From positions 3,534,001-3,598,000 of the forward strand of contig OZ251446.1 in NCBI GenBank assembly GCA_965242495.1: DNA of 64,000 bases, in the 5' to 3' direction. The notes under the pieces are model-generated. The model did not search any database and was not told where the DNA came from. It saw only the letters and a list, made by a program, of their open reading frames with translations. Below, in pieces: positions 33,045 to 42,217 of the stretch. Within the stretch, counting starts at the first letter, position 1, and every line of letters starts with the position of its first letter. Both the position numbers and the translations under genes were made by a program. Source of the DNA: CBDESN01 sp965242495 (GTDB lineage Bacteria; Pseudomonadota; Alphaproteobacteria; MPNO01).

Positions 33045-33974
33045 ATGAAGGATCGCGACCTCCAACCCGCGCTGCTCCGAATCGCCGACGCCCTGGAGCG
33101 GCTGGCCCCGCCGGCCCCGCCGACGACGGACCTGGCGGCGGCCGACGCCTTCGTCTGGCATGCCGAGACCGGCCGGCTCGAACCCGTCGCCGCGGTCAAC
33201 CGGCTCGACCTCGGGCTGCTGATCGGCATCGACCGCGCCCGCGACGCGCTGCTCGACAACACGCGGCGCTTCGCCCGCGCTTTGCCGGCCAACAACGCGC
33301 TCCTCTGGGGGGCGCGCGGCATGGGGAAGAGTTCGCTGGTCAAGGCCGTCCACGGAGCGGTCGCCGCCGAGGCCGAAGGCCGGCTGGCCCTGATCGAGGT
33401 CCACCGCGAGGACGTCGGGTCGCTGCCGCGGCTCCTCTCGCTGCTTCGCGGCGCCGATGGCCGGTTCATCCTGTTCTGCGACGACCTGTCCTTCGAGGGG
33501 CAGGACGCGACGTTCAAATCGCTCAAGGCGCTGCTGGAAGGCGGAATCGAGGGGCGTCCCGAGAACGCCGTCTTCTACGCGACCTCCAACCGGCGCCACC
33601 TGATGCCGCGCGACATGATCGAGAACGAGCGGTCGACCGCGATCAACCCGGCCGAGGCGGTGGACGAGAAGATCTCGCTGTCGGACCGCTTCGGCCTGTG
33701 GCTGGGCTTTCACGGCTGCGATCAGGCGACCTATCTCGCGATCGTCGAGCGCTACGTCCGCCGGTTCGCGCTCGAGGTCGACCGCGAGACGCTCCGCGCC
33801 GAGGCCAACGAATGGTCGGTCACCCGCGGCGGACGGTCCGGCCGGGTCGCCTGGCAGTTCGTACAAGATCTGGCCGGGCGGCTGGGCCGGCGGTTGGCCG
33901 CGGACGGGCCGGCGGGCGGCCCGCCGGACGATCCCCCGGATCGACGGCCCGCGGATCGACGGCCCGCGGATTGA
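33045..33974 (+). CDS. DUF815 AAA-type ATPase
   Basis: A 309-residue ATPase of the DUF815 family. Walker A is LLWGARGMGKSSLVKA (about 86-101), Walker B is RFILFCDDLSFE, followed by the sensor region FYATSNRRHLMPRDM. The central insertion STAINPAEAVDEKISLSDRFGLWLGFH is typical of the family. The cellular role is not established. The C-terminus ends in short repeats (PADRRPADRRPAD) from a tandem 15-bp unit (GATCGACGGCCCGCG) at about 33943-33974, which may be slippage-derived. It is divergent from yajC with 150 bp between. Confidence 0.85.
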   Translation: MKDRDLQPALLRIADALERLAPPAPPTTDLAAADAFVWHAETGRLEPVAAVNRLDLGLLIGIDRARDALLDNTRRFARALPANNALLWGARGMGKSSLVKAVHGAVAAEAEGRLALIEVHREDVGSLPRLLSLLRGADGRFILFCDDLSFEGQDATFKSLKALLEGGIEGRPENAVFYATSNRRHLMPRDMIENERSTAINPAEAVDEKISLSDRFGLWLGFHGCDQATYLAIVERYVRRFALEVDRETLRAEANEWSVTRGGRSGRVAWQFVQDLAGRLGRRLAADGPAGGPPDDPPDRRPADRRPAD

Positions 33975-34029
33975 CGGCGCCGGGGCGCGTCGATACCTTC
34001 GCTCATCGGCGAAACGGTCGGAGGCGGCG

Positions 34030-34803
34030 ATGGCGGACCCAGGCGAGATCACCGCGGATGCGACGCTGCGCGGGCCCGAGGAGGCGCAGGGGCGCTACCG
34101 GGAGCTTCTCATCCGGCTCATGACGCGGCAGCTCTATGCGGAGACCGCGACGGCCGAGGTCTTCGGCAAGGCCATCGCGGTGGCGCCCAACTGGCGGGAG
34201 AAGTATCTGGCCGCCGAGTTCGCCGCCGAGGAGGCGCGGCACAGCCAGGGCCTGTACGACCTGCTGCTGGCCCTCGGCGAGGACCCGGAGGCGATCATCG
34301 CCGGACGGCCCGACGCCGCCGCCTTCTGGGGCCTCGACCTCGACGACTGGATCAACATCGCGGTGTTCAACTTCACCGTCGACCGCGCGGGCAGCCACCA
34401 GATCATGGAGTACCGCCGATCGAGCTATGCGCCCTGGGCCGACAGCCAGGAAGTCGTGCTGGCCGACGAGGAAGACCACTACGACAACGGCGTGGAGAAC
34501 CTCAAGCAGTTCGCCCGCGACCCGGCGCAGCTCCGCGCCTTCCAGGAGGTCTTCGACCGCGTGCTGCCGCAATGCATCAAGCGCGCCTTCGGCCGGCTCG
34601 AAGGACCGGAGAACGACTTCTGCCTCCGGACCGGTCTGAAGCGCAACGACACCGAGGCGGTCGTCAACCGCTATCTCGCCGAGATGCGGGGACACATGGA
34701 AGGGACCGGGCTGGGCTTCCCGCGATTGAGCGCCTTCGACGAGATCGGCTGCGAACTCGCGGACAGTTCGAAGGACATCCTGGCGTCGCTGCGGCCGTCT
34801 TGA
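34030..34803 (+). CDS. PaaA/PaaC-like ferritin-fold diiron protein
   Basis: A 257-residue four-helix-bundle protein related to the phenylacetyl-CoA epoxidase subunits PaaA/PaaC (PF05138-like). Candidate iron ligands: Glu in YAETATAEVFG, the ExxH in EEARHSQGLYDLL, Asp/Glu in FTVDRAGSHQIMEY and the DEEDHYDNG helix. None of the other paa oxygenase genes (paaB, D, E) lies nearby, so it is an orphan of the family, and a phenylacetate role should not be assumed. GGAGG precedes ATG 34030. The gene is followed by a GST and a CoA transferase on the same strand. Confidence 0.75.
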   Translation: MADPGEITADATLRGPEEAQGRYRELLIRLMTRQLYAETATAEVFGKAIAVAPNWREKYLAAEFAAEEARHSQGLYDLLLALGEDPEAIIAGRPDAAAFWGLDLDDWINIAVFNFTVDRAGSHQIMEYRRSSYAPWADSQEVVLADEEDHYDNGVENLKQFARDPAQLRAFQEVFDRVLPQCIKRAFGRLEGPENDFCLRTGLKRNDTEAVVNRYLAEMRGHMEGTGLGFPRLSAFDEIGCELADSSKDILASLRPS

Positions 34804-34848
34804 CCGGGCCGTCTTGACCTGGCGTCCGGCCTGCGGGCGGAGGCGGCG

Positions 34849-35502
34849 GTGAGCGGCGCGGCGGTGGTCCTGTGGGGCGCCGGCACCGTGCGCACCCACC
34901 GCGCCTTGTGGCTCGCGCGCGAGCTGGGCGTCGCCTACGAGCTGAAGCGGATCGGCTCGCGGACCGGCGAAACCAGGACGCCCGAATTCCTGGCGCTCAA
35001 CCCCCGCCACAAGATCCCGGTGCTGACCCATGGCGGGCTGGTGCTGACGGAAAGCGCGGCGATCCTGACCTATCTGACCGAGGCGTTTCCCGTCCCCGAC
35101 CACTTCCACGTCCCGACCGACGCCGCGGGGCGGGCGCGGCTGCTCGAATGGTGTTTCTTCATCATGACGGAACTCGACGCCAACGCGCTCTACACCATAC
35201 GGCGGCATGGATATTTGCAGGACGTCTACGGCGAAGCCCCGGCCGCGGTCGCCGCCGCGCGCGACTATTTCGGCCATCAGCTCGACGGCATGGAGGAGCG
35301 CATCGCCGGCGCGGGGCGTTTCCTGATGGGCGAACGGATCAGCGTCGCCGACATCCTGTTCATGTCCTGCCTGGATTGGGCGCGCCGCTACGAGGTTCCG
35401 GCGCCGGGCTATCTGGCGGCCTACGAACGGCGCCTGGGCGCGCGCCCCGCCTATCGCGAGACGCTCGCCGAGAACTATCGCGCCGCCGGGGGCGCAGCCT
35501 GA
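34849..35502 (+). CDS. Glutathione S-transferase family protein
   Basis: A 217-residue GST. The thioredoxin-like N-domain has VVLWGAGTVRTHRALWLARE and the cis-Pro/glutathione-binding motif HKIPVLTHGGLVLTESAAIL. The helical C-domain follows, with the N-capping-box region GERISVADILFMSCLDWA. The GTG start at 34849 has GGAGG upstream. It is 45 bp from the preceding diiron gene and 20 bp from the next, probably one operon. The substrate is unknown. Confidence 0.87.
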   Translation: MSGAAVVLWGAGTVRTHRALWLARELGVAYELKRIGSRTGETRTPEFLALNPRHKIPVLTHGGLVLTESAAILTYLTEAFPVPDHFHVPTDAAGRARLLEWCFFIMTELDANALYTIRRHGYLQDVYGEAPAAVAAARDYFGHQLDGMEERIAGAGRFLMGERISVADILFMSCLDWARRYEVPAPGYLAAYERRLGARPAYRETLAENYRAAGGAA

Positions 35503-35522
35503 CGGAGGCCGCGCGGACCGCG

Positions 35523-36725
35523 ATGCCCGGCCCGCTGGACGGCGTTCGCCTGCTCGACCTCACCACCATGGTCTCGGGGCCGGTCGCGACCATGATGCTG
35601 GCGGACCAGGGCGCGGAGGTGATCAAGATCGAGCCGCGCCAGGGCGACATCATGCGCCGCTACGGGGTCATGCATCGCGGAATGTCGGCGTCGTTCCTGT
35701 CCTGCAACCGCAGCAAACGGTCGCTATGCGTGGACCTCAAGACGGACGAGGGGCTGGAGATCGCGCGCAAGCTCGTCGCCACGGCCGACGTGCTGGCGCA
35801 GAACTTCCGCCCCGGCGCGATCGAACGCATGGGTCTGGGCGAAGACGCGGTGCGGGCGCTCCGCCCCGACATCGTCTTCGTGTCGATCTCCGGTTTCGGC
35901 GAGGCCGGACCCTACGCCCATCAGCGGGTCTACGACCCGGTGATCCAGGCGATCTCCGGGCTCGCCGACGTGCAGGCGGACCGGACGACCGGCCGGCCGG
36001 CGATGGTGCGCACCATCATCCCCGACAAGACCACCGCGCTGACCGCGGCCCAGGCGATCACCGCGGCGCTGTTCGCGCGCGAACGCGACGGCCGGGGCCA
36101 GCACGTCCGGCTGGCGATGCTCGATGCGACCGTCGCCTATCTGTGGCCCGAGGCGAGCTCCAGCCTGTCCTTCGTCGGCAACGAGCGCGACCCGGCGCGA
36201 GGGCGACAGGCCCAGGATCTGGTGTTCGAGACGCGGGACGGCTACGTCACCGCGGGCGCGGTCTCGGACGTCGAATGGGCGGGGCTGTGCCGCGCCCTCG
36301 AACGGGAGGAGCTGATCGACGATCCGCGCTTCGCCACGGCGCAGGCGCGGACCGACAACGTCGTCGAGCGACGCGCGACGATGGGCGCGGAGATCGCCGG
36401 ATGGGACTCCGCCGAGATCCTGGCCCGGCTGGACCGGGAGGGCGTCCCGTCGGGACCCGTGCTGAGTCGCGCGCGCGTGATCGACGACCCCCAGGTCCGC
36501 CGCAACGGGCTGATCGAGACGCATGACGACCCGGTGATGGGAACGGTCCGCCAGCCGCGCCCGGCGGCGCGCTTCTCGGGCACGCCGTCGGCGGTCCGCG
36601 CCATGGCCCCGCGGCTGGGCGCCGACAACGACGCCATCCTGTCGGAACTCGGCTACGGCCGGCCCGACATCGACCGCCTGCACGCCTGCGGCGTGCTCCA
36701 TCGCGAGACGCCCGGCGGCGGGTGA
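35523..36725 (+). CDS. Class III (CaiB/BaiF) CoA transferase
   Basis: A 400-residue formyl-CoA-transferase-like enzyme. Motifs: PLDGVRLLDLTTMVSGPVAT at the N-terminus, GAEVIKIEPRQGD, CNRSKRSLCVDLKTDEG, and AMLDATVAYLWPE, whose Asp is the expected catalytic nucleophile. It would move CoA between carboxylic acids or activate a substrate for beta-oxidation. It follows the GST in the same direction. The frame is open further upstream, but ATG 35523 gives the family N-terminus. Confidence 0.9.
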   Translation: MPGPLDGVRLLDLTTMVSGPVATMMLADQGAEVIKIEPRQGDIMRRYGVMHRGMSASFLSCNRSKRSLCVDLKTDEGLEIARKLVATADVLAQNFRPGAIERMGLGEDAVRALRPDIVFVSISGFGEAGPYAHQRVYDPVIQAISGLADVQADRTTGRPAMVRTIIPDKTTALTAAQAITAALFARERDGRGQHVRLAMLDATVAYLWPEASSSLSFVGNERDPARGRQAQDLVFETRDGYVTAGAVSDVEWAGLCRALEREELIDDPRFATAQARTDNVVERRATMGAEIAGWDSAEILARLDREGVPSGPVLSRARVIDDPQVRRNGLIETHDDPVMGTVRQPRPAARFSGTPSAVRAMAPRLGADNDAILSELGYGRPDIDRLHACGVLHRETPGGG

Positions 36726-36857
36726 CCGCCGACGGGAAGGGGCGGCGGCGTCGCGGCGCGCCGGCAAGAAGCCGGCGGCAAGGAGCCGGCGGCCCGGCCT
36801 GTTCGCGTCCGCGTCCGTTACCGCGTCGGCGATCGGCCGGTTTCGGATCCGCGTTCG

Positions 36858-37640
36858 TTACTGCGAATGCGAGGGTCGCCAGGCGAACGCCCGGTTCTCC
36901 AGCCGGGCGAAGACGCCGTGCTCCAGGGCCAGCATCAGGACGACGAAGAGGATGATCCAGGCCAGCACCTGCTCCATGCTGAACTGCTCGAACCAGAAGA
37001 AGAACATGTAGCCGATGCCGAACTTGATGCCGAACGTCTCCGCCAGAGCGACGATCTTCCAGGTCATGCCGAAGGCGAAGCGGAAGGCGGAGAAGATATA
37101 GGGCATGAGCTGCGGGACGTAGACCTTGCGGATCAGCATTCCACGCCGCGCCCGGAAGGTCTTGGCCATGTCGAGCAGGGATTTGTCCATGGCCTTGGCC
37201 CCCTGGTACATGTTCACCGCGACGAAGGGCGTGACCACCCCCATGACCGCGACGAGGCTGCCGACCTCGTTGAAGCCGAACCAGAGCACGGCGAGGAAGA
37301 CCATGAGGATCGTCGGCATCGTCAACGCCAGCGGGATCAGGGGCATGAGCGAATGCTCGAAAATCCGGCGCAGCCCCATCGCCAGCCCGATCGCGATTCC
37401 GACCAGCATGGCCGCGGCGAAGGTGACGAAGATACGGGCGAGGGTGATCCCGATGTGGAAATAGGCGGTCTTCCCCTCGGGGCCCAGCGACACCAGATTG
37501 GTCGCGATGACGCCGCCGATGAGAACGGGGTCGGGCAGGATCTCGACGTCGTCCATCCACAGCGACATCGCCCACCAGACGGCGATCAGGGCGAGGATCG
37601 AGCCGAAGCGCAGACCGACGATCTTGACGCCGGACGACAT
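36858..37640 (-). CDS. ABC transporter permease (NitT/TauT type), second permease
   Basis: A 260-residue inner-membrane permease with about six hydrophobic segments and the EAA-like coupling loop KAMDKSLLDMAKTFRARRGM preceding VYVPQLMPYIFSAFRFAFG. It is a paralogue of the permease at 38428 (shared PQLMPYIFSA and WKIV motifs). Its start abuts the ATPase stop with no gap. Last gene of the Rieske-ABC run. Confidence 0.88.
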   Translation of the reverse strand: MSSGVKIVGLRFGSILALIAVWWAMSLWMDDVEILPDPVLIGGVIATNLVSLGPEGKTAYFHIGITLARIFVTFAAAMLVGIAIGLAMGLRRIFEHSLMPLIPLALTMPTILMVFLAVLWFGFNEVGSLVAVMGVVTPFVAVNMYQGAKAMDKSLLDMAKTFRARRGMLIRKVYVPQLMPYIFSAFRFAFGMTWKIVALAETFGIKFGIGYMFFFWFEQFSMEQVLAWIILFVVLMLALEHGVFARLENRAFAWRPSHSQ

Positions 37641-38417
37641 CTAGCCCTGCGCGTCCAGATAGCTGAAGAAATCCCGGACCAGCTCCTTCTCCATGTCGAA
37701 GAGCTTCGGGTCCTCGGGCTTTCGCGGGCGCGCGATGTCGACGTGGATGCGCTTGAAGATGCGCGCGGGCTTGGTGCTCATCATGTAAATGTGATCGGAC
37801 AGGAAGACGGCCTCGCCCAGATCGTGGGTCACGAACAGGATCGTGGTCCTGGCCCGCTCCAGTATCTCCATCAGGTCGAAGCGCATCTTGCGCGCGGTGA
37901 TCTCGTCCAGATGGCTGAAGGGCTCGTCCATCAGCAGGATGTCGGGCTCGATCGCCAATGCGCGGGCGATGGCGACCCGCTGCTGCATGCCGCCCGAGAG
38001 GTTCAGAGGGTAGTTGCGCTCCTGCCCGCCGAGCCCGACCATCTCGAGATATTCGGTAATCCGGTCGCGCCACCGCTCGCGGGGGACTTCCTGCGCTTCG
38101 AGGGCGAACTGGAGGTTGCCCTCGACGGTCAGCCAGTTGAGCAGCCGGGCGCTCTGGAAGACGTAGCCGATGCGCGGCGCCGCGGCGCCGGACCTGGCGA
38201 ACACCTCGATCGAGCCGCCCTCGTCGGCCTCGTGGGTCTCGATGCCGGCGATGATGTTCAACAACGTGGACTTCCCGCAGCCCGAGGGGCCGACGATGCT
38301 GGCGAAGCCGCCTTCGTCCACCCCCAGACTCACGGCGTCCAGGACGACGAATTCCTCGCCGCCGCCGGGCGCGTTGAACTTCTTCGTCAGCTTGTCTACG
38401 GCGACGATCGTGGACAT
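37641..38417 (-). CDS. ABC transporter ATPase (NitT/TauT type)
   Basis: A 258-residue ATPase with Walker A GPSGCGKSTLLN, Q-loop YVFQSARLL, signature LSGGMQQRVAIARAL, Walker B ILLMDEPFSHLDE and the H-loop in FVTHDLGEA. Closest in type to SsuB/TauB/NrtD. It energises uptake through the two flanking permeases. It is 10 bp downstream of the first permease. Confidence 0.93.
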   Translation of the reverse strand: MSTIVAVDKLTKKFNAPGGGEEFVVLDAVSLGVDEGGFASIVGPSGCGKSTLLNIIAGIETHEADEGGSIEVFARSGAAAPRIGYVFQSARLLNWLTVEGNLQFALEAQEVPRERWRDRITEYLEMVGLGGQERNYPLNLSGGMQQRVAIARALAIEPDILLMDEPFSHLDEITARKMRFDLMEILERARTTILFVTHDLGEAVFLSDHIYMMSTKPARIFKRIHVDIARPRKPEDPKLFDMEKELVRDFFSYLDAQG

Positions 38418-38427
38418 TACGGCGCCG

Positions 38428-39198
38428 TCAACTCGCGACCTGATGCCGCCAGACGAAGGTGCGCCGCTCCCACAGGCGGAACACCGCCAAGTCGATGATC
38501 ACCATCAGCACCATGAAGCTTATCCCCCAGGCGAGCATCATATCGACCCGGGTATCCTCGAACCAGTACATGAGCTGCTGCCCGACGCCGCTGCTGACGC
38601 CGAAAGCCTCGCCGACCAGGACGATCTTCCACGACAGAGAGAGGGCGATCCGCAGCGCGGAGAAGATATAGGGCATCAGCTGCGGGATCAGCACCCGCCG
38701 CACCATCAGGTAGCGGTTGGCCCGATAGACCCGCGCCATGTCGATCAGCTCCTTCTCGACCGCCTTGGTCCCCTCCCACACGTTCATCGAGACGAACGGG
38801 AAGACGATCAGCACGACGGTCAGGATGGGAGCGACCTCCGACAACCCGAACCACAGGACGGCGAGGAACGCCCAGCAGATCGCCGGAAAGGTGAGCAGCA
38901 CCATGATCCAGCTGTCGCAAAACGCCTCCACGTCGCGCCGGAGCCCCATGAGCAGGCCGATGGTCGTCCCGATGACCATCGAGACGACCAGACCCTCGAC
39001 GATGCGGAGGAGCGTCTGCCAGACCACCAGCAGGGTCGCCGGGTCGCCGTAGACCTCGATCACGCGGTCGAGCAGGGCCAGGGGTCCCGGCAGGAACACC
39101 GGCAGGAAGAAGAGGGAGACCACGTACCAGAGGACGACGACGCCGACGACGGCGGCGACCCCCGGCGCGACGCCCGGGTTGACGCCTTTGAGTCCCAC
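38428..39198 (-). CDS. ABC transporter permease (NitT/TauT type), first permease
   Basis: A 256-residue permease with about six hydrophobic segments and the coupling loop KAVEKELIDMARVYRANRYL before VLIPQLMPYIFSALRIALS. The presence of two different permeases with one ATPase suggests a heterodimeric channel. It lies 38 bp downstream of the binding-protein gene. Confidence 0.9.
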   Translation of the reverse strand: MGLKGVNPGVAPGVAAVVGVVVLWYVVSLFFLPVFLPGPLALLDRVIEVYGDPATLLVVWQTLLRIVEGLVVSMVIGTTIGLLMGLRRDVEAFCDSWIMVLLTFPAICWAFLAVLWFGLSEVAPILTVVLIVFPFVSMNVWEGTKAVEKELIDMARVYRANRYLMVRRVLIPQLMPYIFSALRIALSLSWKIVLVGEAFGVSSGVGQQLMYWFEDTRVDMMLAWGISFMVLMVIIDLAVFRLWERRTFVWRHQVAS

Positions 39199-39236
39199 CT
39201 CGTCTCCGCTCTACGTCGTTCCGCCTCCCGGATCGG

Positions 39237-40223
39237 CTAGCGGAGAACGAGTCCGGTCCTGTCCTTCGGCGGCACCTTGTCGATCACGCCGCGCTCCTTG
39301 GCCATCTCGAGGAACTTCCACTGGGCGTCGACCACTTCCTGGTCCCAGCGGGTCAGGAACACGCGCTTCTCCTGCAGCCACTTCCGGTAGACGTCCGCCT
39401 GCGCCTTGTTGCGGACCGCGGCCAACTTGCCGTACTTGGCCACCGCGGCGTCGAGATTCTCGCTCTTCCTGAGCCACGTCCAGGCGTCGTGGAGCCCGGC
39501 GACGAGACTCTTGGCGCGGTCCCGATCCGCCTCGACCCAGTCCCGCCAGGCGACGGTGGGCGCCGACCAGACGATCGGATAGCCGGTCTTTTCCTTCCAG
39601 TAGTCGTTGGGCGCGAAGATCGAGCGGAACTTGTCCGGCTGCGCCGCGGCGGCGATGGTGAGGGAGCTGATGTTGAACATCGAATCGACCTCGCCCCGCG
39701 TCAGGAACTTGATCAGAGCGGGCGCCGCGGCCTGCACGAAATCGGTGTCCTTGATGACGTCGATGCCGAAACCGTCGATGATCGCCGCCCGGGTCGCCTT
39801 GAACGCGCCGGCGCCGGTGGACCAGCTGGAGAACTTCTTCCCGCGCAGGTCGGAGATCGTCCGGAAGGGCGAACCGGTCTGGACGAAGACCTCCTGCATC
39901 ACGGTCAGCCCGCCGCCGATGATGACCATGTCGAGACCCTTGTTGATCCGCGCGATCGCGGCCGTCCCGGCATAGTTCGCCACCGGCACCTCCTTGGCGG
40001 GGAGGCCGGTCATATGGCCTTTGAAGGGCCGGGCGTCGATCTCGAGATCGATGCCGTGCTTGCGGAAAATCCCGGCGTCCCTGGCGCCGAAGGCGCTGAG
40101 CAGCAGGACGCTGTTGCGCGGCACCGTGATCTTGACCTTCTTCAGGTCCTGAGCCGTCACGGGGGTTACGGCGACGGCGGACGCAAGCAAGCCGAGACAG
40201 GCCAGTATCGTCGTCTTCTTCAT
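39237..40223 (-). CDS. ABC transporter substrate-binding protein (NMT1/SsuA-like)
   Basis: A 328-residue periplasmic protein. It has a clear signal peptide (MKKTTILACLGLLASAVAVT PVTAQ) and then the two-lobed NMT1/SsuA-like fold, with KHGIDLEIDARPFKGH near the start and the GLDMVIIGGGLTVMQEVF ligand region. Relatives bind sulfonates, nitrate, thiamine precursors or aromatic acids such as phthalates. The co-directional Rieske oxygenase genes upstream favour an aromatic or related acid as ligand (inference). Confidence 0.88.
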   Translation of the reverse strand: MKKTTILACLGLLASAVAVTPVTAQDLKKVKITVPRNSVLLLSAFGARDAGIFRKHGIDLEIDARPFKGHMTGLPAKEVPVANYAGTAAIARINKGLDMVIIGGGLTVMQEVFVQTGSPFRTISDLRGKKFSSWSTGAGAFKATRAAIIDGFGIDVIKDTDFVQAAAPALIKFLTRGEVDSMFNISSLTIAAAAQPDKFRSIFAPNDYWKEKTGYPIVWSAPTVAWRDWVEADRDRAKSLVAGLHDAWTWLRKSENLDAAVAKYGKLAAVRNKAQADVYRKWLQEKRVFLTRWDQEVVDAQWKFLEMAKERGVIDKVPPKDRTGLVLR

Positions 40224-40323
40224 CGGGTCCCTCCTGTCCTCCGATCGCGCCGTCCAAGCTTCGGCCGGGCGAGCCAGGACATGCTGGCTCCGGCCACGCT
40301 CCTTGTCAACCCTCGATGCGGCG

Positions 40324-40824
40324 TCAGATGTTGTAGACGTCGATCGGGCCTTCGATGCGGTCGTCGTAGAGCAGAATCTTCTTGCGGACGATCTCGAGGC
40401 GGCCGCCGGCGCGGCGCAGCAGGTATTCGTACAGACCACCGCGGGTAACCGGCCCCCGCAAGCCGGCGTAGGAATGGACCAGCCAGGTCGCCGTCGCCTC
40501 GACCAGACCGCCGGCCCCGCGGTCGGCCAGGACGTTGGCGACGAGATGCGCGGTCCAGGGCAGCGGTTCGTTGGCGAGCGAGTCGCCGCCCTCGATGCGG
40601 AACACGCGCGCCTCCAGCCCCGCCCGGTCCAGGTATACGAGGCTCACCTCGTTGTCGGGGTCGGTCGTCATCTCGTCGTCCGAGGCGAAGGCCGGCGCCC
40701 AATAGACCGCATCCTCGGCGTAGAGTTCGAGCCACTCGCGCCAGCGGCGCCGGTCGAGGAAATAGGCCTCGCGGTAGAGCAGCCGCGCGGCCTCCCCGGT
40801 CAGCGCGGCGGCGTCGCCGGTCAT
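40324..40824 (-). CDS. Aromatic-ring-hydroxylating dioxygenase beta subunit
   Basis: A 166-residue small subunit of the NTF2-like fold, with FLDRRRWREWLELYAEDAVYWAPA near the N-terminus and the C-terminal GGRLEIVRKKILLYDDRIEG typical of the family. It stabilises the alpha3beta3 oxygenase. ATG 40824 is used here. A GTG at 40842 overlapping the alpha stop (GTGA) is an equally good start, because an 18-bp direct duplication (ATGGCCGCTCCATCGGTC type) has copied the start region and its GGAGCGG. Confidence 0.87.
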   Translation of the reverse strand: MTGDAAALTGEAARLLYREAYFLDRRRWREWLELYAEDAVYWAPAFASDDEMTTDPDNEVSLVYLDRAGLEARVFRIEGGDSLANEPLPWTAHLVANVLADRGAGGLVEATATWLVHSYAGLRGPVTRGGLYEYLLRRAGGRLEIVRKKILLYDDRIEGPIDVYNI

Positions 40825-40838
40825 GGCCGCTCCATCGG

Positions 40839-42155
40839 TCACGGCCGCTCCATCCAGCTGCGCCATGCGCGGTAGAAACCGTGGAAGGCGGTCTCGCCCT
40901 CGCGGCCGGGATTGCTGCTGGCGACCGCGGCCCCGAGCGCGCGGGCGGCCCGGTCGGGACCGTGGATCAGCGTATGGCGCCCGCGGCAGAAGTCGTTCCA
41001 CCCCTGGCCCGCGGCCGAGCCCCGATGCGCGCCCTCCATGGCGCGCACGTCGTCGGGCGCCGCGAGGCTCGCCGGCAGGAAGAAGTCCTCGTATTTGCGG
41101 ATGCGCGCGCGTCGCGCGCGGGCGCTTTCCCCGACCGGGGCGAGGCACCAGGTCTCGATCTCGGTGCGGTCCGCCGACAGCGGCCGCCACACCCGGACCG
41201 CGGTCGAGGCGACATCGTTCAGCAGCAGGTTGGGAAACAGGGTGACGGTCCGCGCCCGGCCCACCATCCAGTCCACCGCGGCCGCGGGCAGGCGCCGCCG
41301 CAGGGCGGATTCCGCCTCGTGCAGCGGGCCGGCCTCGGGCGCGCCCCGGTCCGACCAGTTGAGCATGTGCCCGCCGCCGAGGTCGTAGCTCCCGGCGGCG
41401 ATCGAATCGAGGGCGAGAATGCGGCTCGACTCGGTCCGCCGCAGCGGGTCGGCGTCGTCCGCAAGCAGCGAATCGCGGAACGCGACCGCATGGGCGAAAT
41501 TGCGGTGCAGCGACGCGACGTGATAGCCATCGGTGCTGTTCTCGGTCTGGAGCTTCCAGTTCCCGTCCATGACGTAGCGGCTCTCGCCCCGGAGCACCTC
41601 CATGCCTTGCGCCGATTGCGCCGCGATCAGGTCGATGAACGGCCTGGCGCCGCCGAGAAACGCCGTCAGCTCCCCGGCGCCGGGATCGAGGCAACCGAAC
41701 ACGAACCCGCCATAGACGCCGAGCCGCGGGATCGGCGTCAGGTCGGCGCCGAGACGGGCCAGCGCTTCGTCGGTATAGCCGTCGTCGCGGCCGGTCACGC
41801 GGACGCACCTGCCCATGCTGTCGTAGGACCAGCCGTGATAGCGGCAGGTCAGCGTCCGGGCGTTGCCGCGCCGCCGCGTGGTCAGCAGCGAGCCGCGATG
41901 GGCGCAGGCGTCGAAGAAGCAGCGGAGTTCGCCATCCTCGCCGCGGACGACGAAGACGGGCTGGCGCCCGATCGCGGTCGCGACGTAGTCGCCATGGGCG
42001 CGAAGCTGGCTCTCGTGGCAGAGATAGATCCAGGCGCGGGCGAAGATCCGGTCGAGCTCGCGGTCGAACAGCGCCGGGTCGAGATAGATCGAGCGCCGGA
42101 CGCGAAAGACGCCGTCGTCGGGCCGGTCGTCGATATAGGCCGCCGCCGCTGGCAT
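40839..42155 (-). CDS. Rieske non-haem iron oxygenase alpha subunit
   Basis: A 438-residue catalytic subunit of a ring-hydroxylating oxygenase. The N-terminal Rieske [2Fe-2S] motif is CAHRGSLL...CRYHGWSYDSMG (CxH and CxxH). The mononuclear iron site is in the C-domain (ENSTDGYHVASLHRNF, two His, with a carboxylate further on). No ferredoxin or reductase gene is adjacent, so electron donors must be encoded elsewhere. First gene of the run that continues with beta subunit and ABC transporter genes. Related to benzoate/anthranilate/toluate-type alpha subunits by general layout; the substrate is undetermined. Confidence 0.9.
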   Translation of the reverse strand: MPAAAAYIDDRPDDGVFRVRRSIYLDPALFDRELDRIFARAWIYLCHESQLRAHGDYVATAIGRQPVFVVRGEDGELRCFFDACAHRGSLLTTRRRGNARTLTCRYHGWSYDSMGRCVRVTGRDDGYTDEALARLGADLTPIPRLGVYGGFVFGCLDPGAGELTAFLGGARPFIDLIAAQSAQGMEVLRGESRYVMDGNWKLQTENSTDGYHVASLHRNFAHAVAFRDSLLADDADPLRRTESSRILALDSIAAGSYDLGGGHMLNWSDRGAPEAGPLHEAESALRRRLPAAAVDWMVGRARTVTLFPNLLLNDVASTAVRVWRPLSADRTEIETWCLAPVGESARARRARIRKYEDFFLPASLAAPDDVRAMEGAHRGSAAGQGWNDFCRGRHTLIHGPDRAARALGAAVASSNPGREGETAFHGFYRAWRSWMERP

Positions 42156-42192
42156 CCGCCCTCCCCGGTCATCGTCGGCAAGCCCCGGGCCC

Positions 42193-42217
42193 CTGTCAAC
42201 GGCGCGGAGATTGACAG
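42193..42217. promoter_or_regulatory. Perfect 7-base dyad in the divergent Rieske/UbiD promoter gap
   Basis: CTGTCAA (42193-42199) and its exact inverse TTGACAG (42211-42217) with an 11-base spacer lie in the 151 bp between the Rieske alpha start (minus strand) and the UbiD-like start (plus strand). TTGACA also matches a -35 box. Position and symmetry suggest an operator that controls both directions; no regulator gene is present nearby. Confidence 0.4.

Noticed and set aside
34030..34803. Annotation of this gene as phenylacetyl-CoA epoxidase subunit paaA or paaC
   Set aside because: Family membership is plausible, but none of the partner genes paaB, paaD or paaE is present, so the specific function is not supported.
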